Positions 27,293 through 39,900 of a DNA stretch of 64,000 nucleotides are shown here, one piece after another. Location of the stretch: the NCBI GenBank assembly GCA_949751835.1, contig CATKHK010000069.1, forward strand, positions 186,001 to 250,000, written 5' to 3'. The stretch's first letter is position 1. Each line of letters begins with the position of its first letter. The DNA comes from Blepharisma japonicum. Its lineage: Eukaryota > Ciliophora > Heterotrichea > Heterotrichida > Blepharismidae. The notes beneath the pieces were generated by a model. It was not told the origin of the DNA and made no database searches. It saw only the letters and a list, made by a program, of their open reading frames with translations. A program made the position numbers and the translations under genes.

Positions 27293-30200
27293 TTAAAGGA
27301 CATCTAAGTTATTTTTAATTGGATGAATACTGAATCTTGTCTTTCTATTATGTATGATTTTGTATCTAAAATTTTGATAAAGAGTCCTTGAAAAAATACC
27401 AAGAGAAGTAATAAACTGAGTTCCGATGATAAACAGCGATATGAAAATAATTGCATTTTCCACATCAGATATTATACTAGAACTTACATCAAATAAATAA
27501 AATGAGTTAGCACACATGATAATTCCTACTAGCAACTCACTAATTAAATTTGATATCTGAAGTATTTGATCTTTAAAAGGCCAATAAACAAGTATATAAA
27601 AAATACTCATAAGAGAACATATAATGTTAATTGAGACTTGGGTCTTTGGGTAATTAACCAAAAAAACTAAATTGGCTACGTAAATCAATCTTCTTAGAAA
27701 GTAAACAAAATAGTAAAGAGAATAAAGAACTCCTTTTTCAGTTCGAAATTCATAAAAAAACGAACTAAATAATGCATTAAAATCTCCTACTCTGCGTTGA
27801 ATTTTCAATCAATTTTTATAAGAAAAACTTAAAAATGCAAACGGAGAAACTGCAAATAGCAAAAACACTCCAAAACAAATGATGAAATTTATTATTTGGA
27901 TTGGGTTATTGAACTTAAAGACAAGTCCCACGCTTGCTGCAGCGCCAAGCTCAAGATAGCATTGTATTCAAAACCTTATATAGAATGAATATTTATAAGC
28001 TTTGAACATATCTTTAAATCTTTTCCCAACCCATCTGTATGAGCAGCCTGCTAAATAAACAACAAATGGCAGGAAAATTATTGACGAAGCAATAATAGTA
28101 AAGTCATCACCTTGGTTCAATAAAATTAAATCAGTGTTATACCCAAAATTAATCTCCTCATTACTGGCTTTGTTTCCTTCTTTTTCATCTATAATAAATT
28201 CAAAAATATTTGGAATCATACTATATGAATTTAAATTTGATAAAAATTTAGTCATTTTACTAGAAAAAGGAATTCCAGATAATGATAAATAACTAAGAAT
28301 TTGTAAGCAATTTAGTAAGCCTCATAAAGCACTTGGATTTGGAGTTATAAGTGACATTGCTGCACTTCCAATAACGGCACCTTGTACGCATGAAGTTATA
28401 CGTGAAGTGATTGCATCTACTACTAAGCTATAAGGATTTGGATCATATTCATTAAGCTTCGAGCTCACTAATGAAGATTTTAACATTCCATTCCAAATAG
28501 ATTTTACTTCTGTTAAGTCTATGAAAGTGACATTTATTAATGTATTTTGTGGAATTTCATCCTTAATGGACATTGGAATATTGTAGTTTGTTGTATTTAT
28601 TTGCTCAAGATTTCATGTAAATTGTGGATCATTCTCAATTGATATCGCAATATTGCTTATTGCAAGCACATTTTGCAAAGGATCTGAAAAGCTAAGGGAT
28701 AAAGAATCATTTAAAAACACAATGAGATTCACAGAAAATGGAACATAAGTGCATGTTGTTGTTCCATTATACCCATTGTTACAATTGCATAAGTTGTTAT
28801 TCAAGCTGGCATGATTTACACAGGAATTACATATTAGAGATGATTCGCAAGTTAAGCATAAGTTTGGACAAGGATAAAAAAGACCATCTGAGCCTCGATA
28901 TCCTCCAGCTGGAACTGAGATGCAAGAATTAGAATTATCAAACACATAGTTTATATCACATATGCAAGAGTTATTTTCAAAGGAGGCGTTTGATTTGCAA
29001 GCTATGCATCCAGTCGAAGAATAATCAATACATGTATCGCATAAGGGACTATAGCAAGCTGAGCAAGATGTTTGGCTGTCTTTACAACCATTTTTGCAGT
29101 TTGAATTACAATTTGAGCATTTATTATACTCAGGTTCTTTCCAAAACTCATTTATTTTACAATTGGGTATACATGAACCATTTGTGGGACAAACACTACA
29201 ACTCTCAAAGCAAGATGTCTGCGATAGCAAAGCAATAGAATAAACTGAATTATATATTTTGATTTCATATAAAAATCCTTTAAAAAATTTTTTTATATCT
29301 TGAGATGTTTGCTGGGCTCCTATCAAAGATATTGCATTAGAATTAATATCTTGAAAATATCCAAATCCAAGAGTGGATGAAGGATCTGGGCTTGTATTTA
29401 CATAGCATATTACAATAGTATTTCCGCTATTATCAATATTAACTTGAAATGCTAAATGGCTTCACTCGAAAACTATAAGCGAAACTTGACACGCATAAAG
29501 GAATAAAGAATTATTGATAAACAGCTTGATAGTAGGCTTGCTATCAATTAAATAAACCTTATAAATAGTTGAATAGCTATTAGAAACATCATTTTTTGAA
29601 ATCAGAGCTGAATTCTCATTCTCAATATTTAACCATATAGAAATTGTAAACACTGGACCGATTTTAAGTTTAGGCGATGTATAAGTTTGATACTCAGGCA
29701 GCCTCATAACTGAAGATATTCCATTAAAATAAAAGCCTCTCAAATAAGCACTTATCGGATCATCATCTTCATAGTCTGGGTAAAATTGTTCAGACGATCC
29801 CGTTACTACAGGAATTAAGCTCGCTGAATCATAAACAACTCCATTCAATGTATTTAAATTCAAATTAAAAGCGAGCTCACTTGTCAATAAACATTCGCTT
29901 GATGACTTTGTATATCCTAAAGGGCAATCAGATAAGCACATTTTGGTAATTGAGAAATAATAATAGTTCGATATGCAGGATGTACATTGATAATAAAATG
30001 ATCCTGTGCAATGAGAGCATCCGCTATAGCAGGAAGAACATATAGGCTGCCCTGCAGGCTGATAAAATCCAGTATTACAATCGCATGAGCCACCGGAACT
30101 ATTATCAACACAAAGTGTGCAAGAATCAGGTAAAAATGAAGAGCACTCAAGACATAATTCGCTATCACAAATGTTGCATGAATTTGCTCTTACACAGCCA

Positions 30201-32044
30201 CCTAGACAAGTGCATACATATCCGCAACCATTTTCATCACAATATTGATTTATGTCACATGGTCAAAGGCAATTAAGATATTCTCCTTGCCCATCACAAA
30301 CAAGGAATTTTGTAAGAAGAGGAAAATCTGAAATCGAGACTTGCCACAGTTGAAAATAACTTATAAAACCCCGGAAATTTTGAGATCCAAGGAATAGTGA
30401 GCTTCCTGCATCTGGCCTGAAAACACGATTTACCCCAGTAATCGCTGTGTTAAAAGAGTTTTCCTTATATGATGTAAATGTTGACATTCCTTTATCAAAC
30501 TTCATGTTATAAAGCAAGTAGTGCCACTCCAGGTTAGGAAAAGGATTCCATGTTTCAGTAAAATAAGAGATTGATCCAGTGGAATCGTACATAAAAATGT
30601 TAATATCTTCACTAATATCTATATAATTTAGAGTTTTAGCGAATTGTAAATAAGATCCAGTATCTGCATAAATTCATAATTCAATAGCGAACTCATATGA
30701 AAGATCAATTTTCGCTTCCAAATAAGATCCTTCAACAAATCAGAGTCCTCTTCCCTTAGCTGGGATAGGGTCACACGGCTCTGGAGAATTTCAGAAGTTA
30801 TATGTAGAACCATCTGCTCCAGTAACTAGAATAGTGTCATAAGTTCCTTTAAATTCACCTGTAAAATCTGCTGTGATAACAGGATTAGATACTGGAGCAC
30901 AATTTCCAAAGCCATAAGGGCATGCATGCAGGCAAACTCCGCCAATAAGGAACTTCCCAGTATTGCACGAAGTACTTTCTCATGTTGATTTACAAGTAAG
31001 AGCTAATCAATCACAACAATTAGGAAGTAATCCTGTACTGCAAGTTGAACACATGTTTGGAGCATATCCTGTGCATGCTGAACAACTTGATGAATAGCAT
31101 ATAGAACAATCTTCACCTCTGATACACCAAGGCCATGTCTGAGTATGGCAACTTGAACCACAAAGTTTACACTGACTTTCATTACTAGATCAATATCAAT
31201 TGTTATCACATATTGTTAGAGGAGTACTTAATGCAAATGATGCGAAGCTGCAATCATTGCTAGCATCTATGTAATATAAAAACCCTTGAAAACCTCCTCC
31301 AATAACTCATGTATAAGTTCCACTAGGAAAATTTGCTTCTGCATTTGAAAAAGTTTTAGACCCAATCAGGGCTTTATCTTTATAAATATATAAGTTCACA
31401 CTGTTACAAGACACTTGCTTGATTTGTAAGGTTATAAACTGTCAAGCTGAGTTAAATGAACCATCACCATATTTCAAGTCAATATTCTGACCAGAAATTG
31501 ACTCTTTTCCAATAATATTGATTGAAGCCGTAGAATCTATTATGCAATAAACATATGTGTTAGAGCCATTCATCGCAGTTAAAAAAACCCCTGGGCCTAT
31601 ATATCGAATATATGTATTTACCGTAAAATAGAGGGATGGGATATAGTTTTTGTTACTGATTAATAAGGAGTTTGGCACAAATCAAAATCCTCGGTCTAAG
31701 GTAGGAAGAGGAGTGTATTTACTTGAATCGCTAAAAGGGCCCGATAAACCATTCCTCCAATGATCTGAAGAATCAATAGAGCTTGCTATATATGTTGCTG
31801 ATAAGTCTTGGACTGAGGAAAAATCAAGTTGAAAAAGTAAAGGGGAAGATGGTAATTCACAACTTGTACATACGGAGACTTGTCCTACACATTTTGGAGT
31901 ATAATTAGAAGGACAAGTCTGGACACACACTTTATTATCAACCATCAATAAGTTGCTAGTGCAATCTCCAGAACTACTGTTATTTGGGCACTGAGAAAAA
32001 GTCAACCAAAGGTTGGAGATAATTATCAGCAGCAATAAATCCAT
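27293..32044 (-). CDS. Gene E: short family member, three LamG/Cys-rich pairs plus multi-pass membrane domain
   Basis: One frame of 1584 codons ending in TAA, almost the same length as D. I chose the start at 32044 because it gives a compact signal peptide (MDLLLLIIISNLWLTFSQ) before CPNNSSS; an in-frame ATG at 32095 would add 17 polar residues in front. LamG modules have their TLDRGF, AKGRGLWF and LRGFYF motifs near residues 120, 430 and 770. The second and third Cys-rich blocks and the membrane-proximal domain closely match D, with long identical runs around NCKNGCKDSQTSC and GYNGTTTCTYVPFSV. The membrane bundle covers about 1240-1570, with RRLIYVANLVFL and a tail reading RFSIHPIKNNLDVL. 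D and E look like a duplicated pair. A cell-surface receptor or adhesin role is inferred. Confidence 0.88.
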
Positions 32045-32534
32045 TATATATATGGAAGCACATTGTGCAAGAAATAAATGTTTTTTAATAGACAAAGCTC
32101 AGATAATCGAATCTAATCACCTTTATTATGAGATCAAATATAAAATCAACTAAATTATATATTATTCAGTAGAGAGTTCTCAAAAAAAAAGGAGTGATTG
32201 TAAGATGAGCTTAAGGCGCGACCTGAGAAAATTGCTGATCGTTTGCTAAAGTTAGGTAGAGTTTTAATTATAATTAGTAAAAATAAATCTGCTTAAAAAA
32301 AGAAATATATATGAGATGAAGTGCTTAAGTTAATAAATTTTTTATTAGTTTTTTTTATTAATTCTATCGAAAGGATTAAATAATTATTTAATCAATAGAC
32401 TGTCTAATTCTTTGTAATCAAAGATAAGTATTCTAATTTAACAGCATTAACTATAAGAATCTTAACCTTTGATATTCTTAAGCTCTTTTAATAAATCCAA
32501 TAGATAAAGCACATGTAGAATCATCTGACTAGTG

Positions 32535-32905
32535 ATACAAAGCTATAAAAAATTTGCTATTGAAGAAAAAGCTGAACTCCAATTAGCATAGAAAAAAGAA
32601 TAGTAATAGCTTTTTATGGCCTGATAAATTTTTGTTATTGAAAAAATAAATTAGTTCTTGCTCATCTTAATTAAATTTAATTTCTCAGTTAGAAAATTGG
32701 TTTTTTAAATTGAAACTTTGAAAATTCAGAAGATAATAAATGCATAATTATTATGAAGGATGATGCAATCTTCTATTTCTGAGCAATCCTTTAAATATGA
32801 TGAATTTATAGTATAAATCAACCTTCTTGCAAAAAATATCAAATAATACTATGTTGCAAGAAACCTTGATAGTTAGAAGCTCATAGCAATATTTATACAA
32901 TTCAA
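32535..32905 (-). pseudogene. Decayed fragment of the family's C-terminal membrane domain
   Basis: Read on the minus strand, this stretch follows the 3' coding parts of B, C and F in the same order. It has a counterpart of the 'gctattgaagaaa' segment of the last membrane helix, of the segment around the 'atgcataattattat' helix, and of the 'cttcttgcaaaaaatat..aataatac..tgttgcaag' segment that encodes FFxRRxIY and the YYxVF helix. Many substitutions, stops and length changes break every frame, and no lectin or Cys-rich part is recognisable further upstream. It is most simply the 3' remnant of a tenth array member that lay between E and F. Similarity was judged by eye. Confidence 0.6.
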
Positions 32906-33116
32906 TTTTGGCTTAAATAGCTAAAATATTTTTAGTATCCAAAAATATGGCGAGAATTTAATCCGACTAATTTGGTAAAGGAGATTGCTAGAAATTCTAA
33001 AAAGTTAATGACGGCTTTTTTTAACTTAAAGAATTAATCTTTAAGCAGCCTAAATTCGAATTTTCAAGTTCGTGAGGTATTTCCTTAAATTTTTTTGGTT
33101 TTATGGAAATTTTTGA

Positions 33117-33360
33117 AAAAGTGCTGATGCCAAAGAATTTGGGTTTTGATGTGAAAATTGCTGGAGGATGCTGGAAAATGTGAAGAAGATATCGATCTAG
33201 CGTTTAGCTTGCTAATAGATGCTGGAATTTTTGCAACAAGTTAATTAGTTGGCGCGAATGAATACAAATTTTGTAATTATAAAGTTGAAGATGAATTTTG
33301 ATATGAAACTGGAGATGGATATGAAGTAGAAGATTATGAAGATAATGCTTAAGTGTTATA
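33117..33360 (+). pseudogene. Decayed UBA-like fragment with acidic tail
   Basis: The plus strand reads ...NLGFDV, then after a frame change KLLEDAGKCEEDIDLAF and SLLIDAG. This fits the UBA pattern (LGF, then Ala-Leu..., G-D-hydrophobic-E, hydrophobic LL). An acidic stretch follows (YETGDGYEVEDYEDN). The frame is broken by TAA and TAG codons and by the frame change, so it cannot be translated as it stands. A better-preserved relative lies on the opposite strand at about 55.0-55.36 kb. UBA domains bind ubiquitin in other proteins; no function is claimed for this remnant. The recognition rests on a short motif read by eye. Confidence 0.4.
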
Positions 33361-33574
33361 GAGGTGGGTGCTGCTGTCACTGATGAATTTAAATGCAAAA
33401 AGAAGCAGATATAAATTTGGTGAGTGGAATGGAAAAATTGATGATAAAAGTTATAGTCAAATGATCAGCCTGAGCTTATAGAGAAGAGTATTAAATAATT
33501 TATTTATTATTTTATGATAAAATTTAAAATAATACCTTTAAAAAATATTTATTTAGTAAATTAATCTATTCATG

Positions 33575-33880
33575 ATTTTTAAATTTTGGATACAGCAGGT
33601 ATGCTGAATCAGCGCAACTAAGAGTTAAAGCTATTATTACCTTCTTTCCCACAAATTTGATTTTTACAAAAGCTTTCAAGCTTTACTTAGATGTCTTCTA
33701 TGGCTACTTGAGCTTTTCTAATTATCGGTAATAGCAGTTTAAACAGCACAACTAAAAGTTAAAATAATTTTAGCTCCTTTCCGCAAATTTTAGTTTACAA
33801 AAGCTTCCAAGCTTTACATGAAGGTCTTCTATACTTCAATTTAAATCCTCTACACTAATAATCTCTTGTTCGATTATTTA
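33575..33880. repeat. Flank repeat, two tandem copies downstream of gene F
   Basis: A unit of about 125 bases occurs twice in a row, at about 33605-33720 and 33740-33845. It is marked by CAACTAAGAGTTAAA (CAACTAAAAGTTAAA in the second copy), then CAAATTTGATTTTTACAAAAGC or a close variant, then CAAGCTTTAC and TCTTCTA. The matching place downstream of gene G (about 44185-44290) has a single copy. The sequence is non-coding. It marks the left end of the duplicated F/G unit and shows a local duplication after or during that event. Confidence 0.65.
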
Positions 33881-33965
33881 ATCGAAAGAAATCAATGCAA
33901 ATGCTCACAATTTACAAACATATTAATACAATTTTCATAAATTTTCTTAAATTATTTATTTTGGC

Positions 33966-36900
33966 TTAATTTACCTCCTTATAAGTTGGATTTTTGTCAT
34001 TTATTGCAATTTTTCCATATTTATGACGAATCACTTGATATAAAGTCCTTGAAAAAATAGCAAGTGAAGAGCAAAACTGAATAGCAATCGCCATAGCAAC
34101 AATTATAACCATAAAACTCTCTATCACTGTAATAATTTCTTGCTCTACATTAAAAAGATAAATCGATGATGATATCATTACTATGAAAACTAATATTTCA
34201 GTTAATAAATTGTTGATTTGTAAGATTGGGTCTATAAAAGGTCAGCAGAAAAGCAAATGCATTATTGTTATTAAGGAAAGCACAATATTTATAGTTACTT
34301 CTGTTTCTGGGTAGTCTCTTAAATAAACTAAATTTATTATATAGATCAATCTTCTTGTAAAAAATATTAAGTAATATTGGGTCGCAAGTAACCCTTTGTC
34401 AATTCGAAATTCATAAAAATAAGTACCAAATAGCAAGTAAAAAGTTTTTTCGCTTGACTGAATTCTGTTTTTATTTCTATAAGTAAACAAAAAATATAGA
34501 GGAGGTGTACAAACTAAAAAGAAATACACAAGGAAACATAAAATAATGTTGATAATCTGTGTAGAATTATTTCGACTAAGTGTGACAAGTGCTATACTAG
34601 CAGCAGCCCCTAAGTCTAAATAGCACTGAATCCAAAATCTCAAATAAAATCCGTATTTATAGGATATCATTGTTTTTTTAAATTTTTTGCCAAATCATCT
34701 ATAAGAGCATCTAGAAAACAATAAAACTATCGGAAATGCAGATATAGATAATAGAATTAATGTAAAATCGCTTCCCTCATTTATTAGTATCAGATCTGTA
34801 TCAAATCCAAAGTTTTTTGCTTGAGAATAAGGAGTATTTCCTTTATTTTCGTCTATAAAGAATATGAAAGCGTTTGGAAACAAGTTAAATGAATTTAAGC
34901 TATTTAAAAATTCACTCATTTTACCAGATAATGGGATTCCTGATAATGTCAAATAACTAAGAATCTGTAAAGTATTCATTAAGCTTCATAGTGAACTTGG
35001 ACTAGAACTTACCAGTGATAAAGCAACAGCTATAGAAACTGTACTTTGAACCCCAGCTGTTGTCTGAGAAGTAATTCCTTCAATTACAGATGAATATGAT
35101 GTTGGATCGTAATAATTAAGAGGTGCTAAAAGTTCAGATGACATTAGAACTCCATTAGATATTGATCTTAACTCAGTTAAGTTCAAAAATTTAAGAGTCA
35201 CTAATGTATCACTAAAAACTGTTTCTTCAAATCTTAAAGTAATATAGTAGCATGTGTTATTTATTTGCTCCATTTTTCAAGAAACGTCTTGGTTTTCAAT
35301 TGTAATAGTAAAATCGTAAATTTCAAGGCTATTTGCAAGGCTCTCTGAAAAAATGAGATATAAAGAATTATCATCTAAAACTGTAAGTTTTGCTGTAAAG
35401 TCAACTAGAGTGCAAATATTAGTTCCATTATATCCAAGATTGCAATAGCACAAGCCATTTGATATACTTGCGTTTTCTACACAAACTATACATTCTATCA
35501 AAGACTTACAGGAAGCGCATAGGCTTGGACAAGAGTAAAAATTACCATCAGAGCCTCTAAATCCTCCACGCTCAACAGGAATGCATGTGCTATTATTGGA
35601 AATATCTAAAACATAATTTATATCACAGATACAAAATCCAGGATTAATAGCATTTTCTTTGCAATCTATACATCCTGTTATAGAATAATTAATACACTCT
35701 TCGCATAGTAAATCATTACAGAGTGAGCAAGTCGGTCGTCAGTTCCTACAACTTTTATCGCATTTTATATTACATCGATTGCACTCATTATAGCTTGGGC
35801 CACTCCAATATTCATTTATTTTACAATTTGGAATACATATATTATTGGTAAGACAAATCCCACAATTTTCAGTGCAGATTGTCATTGATAGTTTATTTAT
35901 AGATTCAATAGCATTGAATATCTGAATACTATAAATAAAGCCTTTGAAAAAATTATATAATGTTTCTGGTGAGGCTTGGGCACCAATAAGAATTGTAGTT
36001 TTTAAGCCTATGTCTTTAAAATATCCATTCATAGCAATTGCAGATGAATCTAATACACTATTAATATAGCAAGATACCTCACTATTCCTATCATTAGTAA
36101 TTTCTAATGTAAATGCTATATGATTTCATTTGTATTCATTTAATGATGTTTGACAGGTGTATAAATATGGAGATGAGTTCATTACTAAAAATAATGCTGG
36201 ACTGCTGTTTATTAAATAGACCGCCCAAATTGCTGATGAGTCAGAAATTTTATGCTTTGACATAATTGCAGAAAAAGAGGCCTCAGGATTTAGCCATATA
36301 GAAATTGTAAAAATAGGCGCAATAGCAAGCTTTGGAGAAGTGTAGTTTGAATATTCAGGCATTCTTAAAAGTGAAGACTTCCCATTAAAATAGAACCCTC
36401 TTAAATAAGCAGGAATTGGGTCATCATTTTCATAATTGGGATAAAACTGCCTAGTTGAGCCAGTCACGACTGGAATTGAGCTGGCTTTGTCATAAATCAC
36501 CCCCTCTAGAGTACTCAAGTCTAAATCAAAAATTTTTTCTTGAGCTTGCAAACATTTGCTGCCAGTCGAGAAGTATCCAAGAGGACAACTCGATAAACAA
36601 ATTCCTGAGAAGAGGTAGAATCCATCAGAGCAAGCTAAACAGTCTAAAGAATTGGATGATATACAAGCTTTGCAAGATTCATAGCATGCATCGCAGCTTT
36701 CATTATTAATATCTCAATAAAATCCATCGTTACACTTGCAGCTCGAGCCAATTAAGCTTGCATTTGATTTGCAGACAATGCATACACTTGTATAGTCATC
36801 ACATACTTCACAAATAACGTCTTGGCAAAGATTGCAATTTTTATCTTTTCGCACACAGCCAGTACTTGAGCATTCAGATAAGCAAGAAACACAAATATTC

Positions 36901-39900
36901 CCGTTTCAGTAACTGTCTATTTGGCAATTATCCAAACAGATATTTGAATTATCTATAGGACATAAAGAGCATCCATTGCAGGATACTTGAGTTAGTGCTG
37001 GAGTATTTAAAGTATTATAAATTTTTAAATCTCATAGAAAACCATTGAAGAATGAGCTAAAATGTGTTGAATCAATATGGCATGCTCCAATTGTTATTAA
37101 AAATGAGCTTTCTAAATCTTCAAATCAACTGGCACCTAAATCGTTTGAAGTGGTACTGAATAAGTTTACTGTTAAACTAATTGATTGCTGAGGAGTTGAG
37201 CTTAATCCAGAAGTAGCTGATATGAATACTCATTGTGTAAGAGTAATTTCCAATGATGGATTAGAACTTGTATAGGTTACTGTTGAGGAATCCTTTAGAG
37301 TTATTGTAAGTGATGGGTAGTTATTTATTAGCTCAAGACTGACATATTTTGTAAAAATACTATTATCACTTTGTTTGCAAAAAATGATACCTGATCCAGA
37401 TATTGGCCTTATTCAGATTGCAATAACAAATTGTGGTGAAAAAGTAAGTAAAGGTGATGAAGCCCCTGAATAAGGAGGAAGCTTCATATAAGATACTCCA
37501 GTAAAATAATATCCTCTATTTATAGCAGATATTGGATCGGTCGTATCATAATTTGGATAAAAATTATTGTCTTTTCCAGTAAGAATTGGAATACTATTTT
37601 GTAAGTCAACAACTTCATTTTTTATTTGATGAGGCTTTAAGTGAAATACAAAGCCACCATAATTCGTATTTAATTCACAAATATTGCCATTTGTCATGTA
37701 GCCAGTTGGACAAAATGAACAACAAAAAGATTGATGCTTAAAATATCCTGATTTACAGCTTGTACATTGCGTATAAAGTGATCCTATACAATGTGAACAT
37801 AAATCATAACAGTTTGTGCATAAGGCTTGATCCGAATCTTCAGTCCACCCTGCTGGACATTGAGTCAAGCACTCATTATTGTAAAGAAACCAGCCTGATA
37901 AGCATGAAGTGCATTGAGTGCTAAGCGTCCCTAAACAGCTTGCACAGCCTGAATAGCATCCCCAAATACATGAAAATCCATCAGCTGAAGGAATATAATT
38001 AGCATTGCAAGTGCAAACTCCAGCTTGAGGTGCCGCATTTGAAACACAGCTAAGGCATTCTGCTGAATCGAATCCACTGCAAATTGCGCATAATTGATCA
38101 TAGCAAACATTGCAATTTTGACTTCTTCTGCATCCTAAACTGCATGAGTTGCAGCCACTGCATGATACTCCTGTATAATAACTGTTAATATCGCAGGTCC
38201 ATAAACAATTTTTGCCTAATCCTACTCCACATAAGTTATTTACTTGTGAAGAAAAGTCAGTAATTGGAACATTTCATAGCGTAAACCAATAAATAAACCC
38301 TTGAAAATCAGCTGCCGAACTTTTTCCAATATATAATGATTTTGAAATTTGATCTCGAAAAATCTTGCTATTTGCAGTAACAGGCGTTATTGCAGCAGTA
38401 TTTGCATAAAGTGTAATGGATGTTGTTGTAATAGATGAAATTACTGTAAAAGATATGTAATTCCATGCATTATTGGGCAGCGTAATTGTAGAAGTGAATA
38501 GTGTAGTAGCTTCATTGAGGTCTTCAAGTAAGATTTTTAATATTCCATTAGATGCCAAAGACACATAGGTTTCCTTATAAATGATATATCCAGGAGCGAT
38601 TTGATATACTCAAACTCCTATTGAAAAACTATGTGAAAGGTAAACCTCTATACTTGACTGTAAATATTGCCCTGGAGAAAAATAAAGCCCTCTTTTATAA
38701 GCAGGAATAGGATCAAAGGATTCAGGTGAATTTCAAAACTGATAAGTATTTGCGGATGTCCCTGTTTTAAAAATCCCATAGTTTCCTGCAAAATCTCCAT
38801 AAAAAGTTTGATCAATTACAGGAGCTGTCACATTTTTACAATGAGGTGAAGTGAATCCATATGGACATTCTCGTATGCATAATTTCCCAATAGCATTATT
38901 GCAAGCAGCGCATTGAAAGTATCCAGCTGTTAAGCATGTCTGGCAGATTTGTGTGGTTTCATTAAAATATGCATCAGAATCACAATAGCAAGAGCCATTT
39001 TCTAAGTATGCATTAGCTATGCAAGAAAAGCAGTCTCCATTAAATTCTTCACATGATAGGCAAGTGCTCTGTTTGCATAATCTGCAAGTTAAACCATTTA
39101 TGCAACCATCAGCGCAAGTTGGCAAACAGTTTCCACAGCTAGTTCCTGGGTATGTATTTATCAAGCATTCACTAAGACAAACTAAGCTGCTAGGACACTT
39201 AGAGCATGATCCATTGCATCCACTATTAGCATAGTCTAATCCATAGCTAAGAGAATCAGGATATATAGAAATTTTGCTAATAAATCCTTTGAATCCATTG
39301 CTCATAGTCTGGTCGCTTCCTATATAAACTAGGCCTGAGCTTGAATCTGCCACATAAGAAAGCGCCGCAGTAACTGCGTTACCATCCGCTATACCATTAA
39401 CATATGTAGCAAGAGTAGTTGAGCCATAAACATTCATATTGGATATTTGTGAAACATCAGAACATAAACTTGCAGTTACCGATAAGAAATTTCAAGAGTT
39501 TAGCAAGCTAGAAGTTGTATTGACTTCTAATCGGCTTGCTGATCAAAAAGTATAAAGTGAGCAGTTCACATAGCCTTTACCTGAGCTGTTGATTTTTATT
39601 TGAATGATGGAATCAGAAACATATTTCATAAAAACAAAGCCGCTGTCAAGTACTTTAATTCACATTGAAACAGTAAAACTCGTCCCAAGCATAAAAGGCA
39701 TAGACACTGAGCTGTTTCCAGAAAAATAGTACCCACGGTTTATAGCAGGCAAAGGATCATTAGCGTCATAGTCAGGATATTTATTTGTGTTTGAATTTCC
39801 TACTGTCAAAGAACCTATAGTATCTAGCTTAATCAAGCCATAAAAATCTAGAAAATAAGTGCCTGAGCCTGAAGAATCACAGGTGTTTGTTGAAGAATTT

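Larger units (their letters stand above)
32045..33965. other. Intergenic region between genes F and E with decayed fragments
   Basis: 1.9 kb. It holds no intact gene but several remnants, listed separately: a decayed copy of the family's transmembrane domain (about 32535-32905, minus strand), a decayed UBA-like fragment (about 33117-33360, plus strand) and two tandem copies of a flank repeat (about 33575-33880). The part at 32100-32500 is AT-rich with nothing recognisable. The last ~85 bases before F's stop codon match the DNA downstream of G. Confidence 0.6.
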
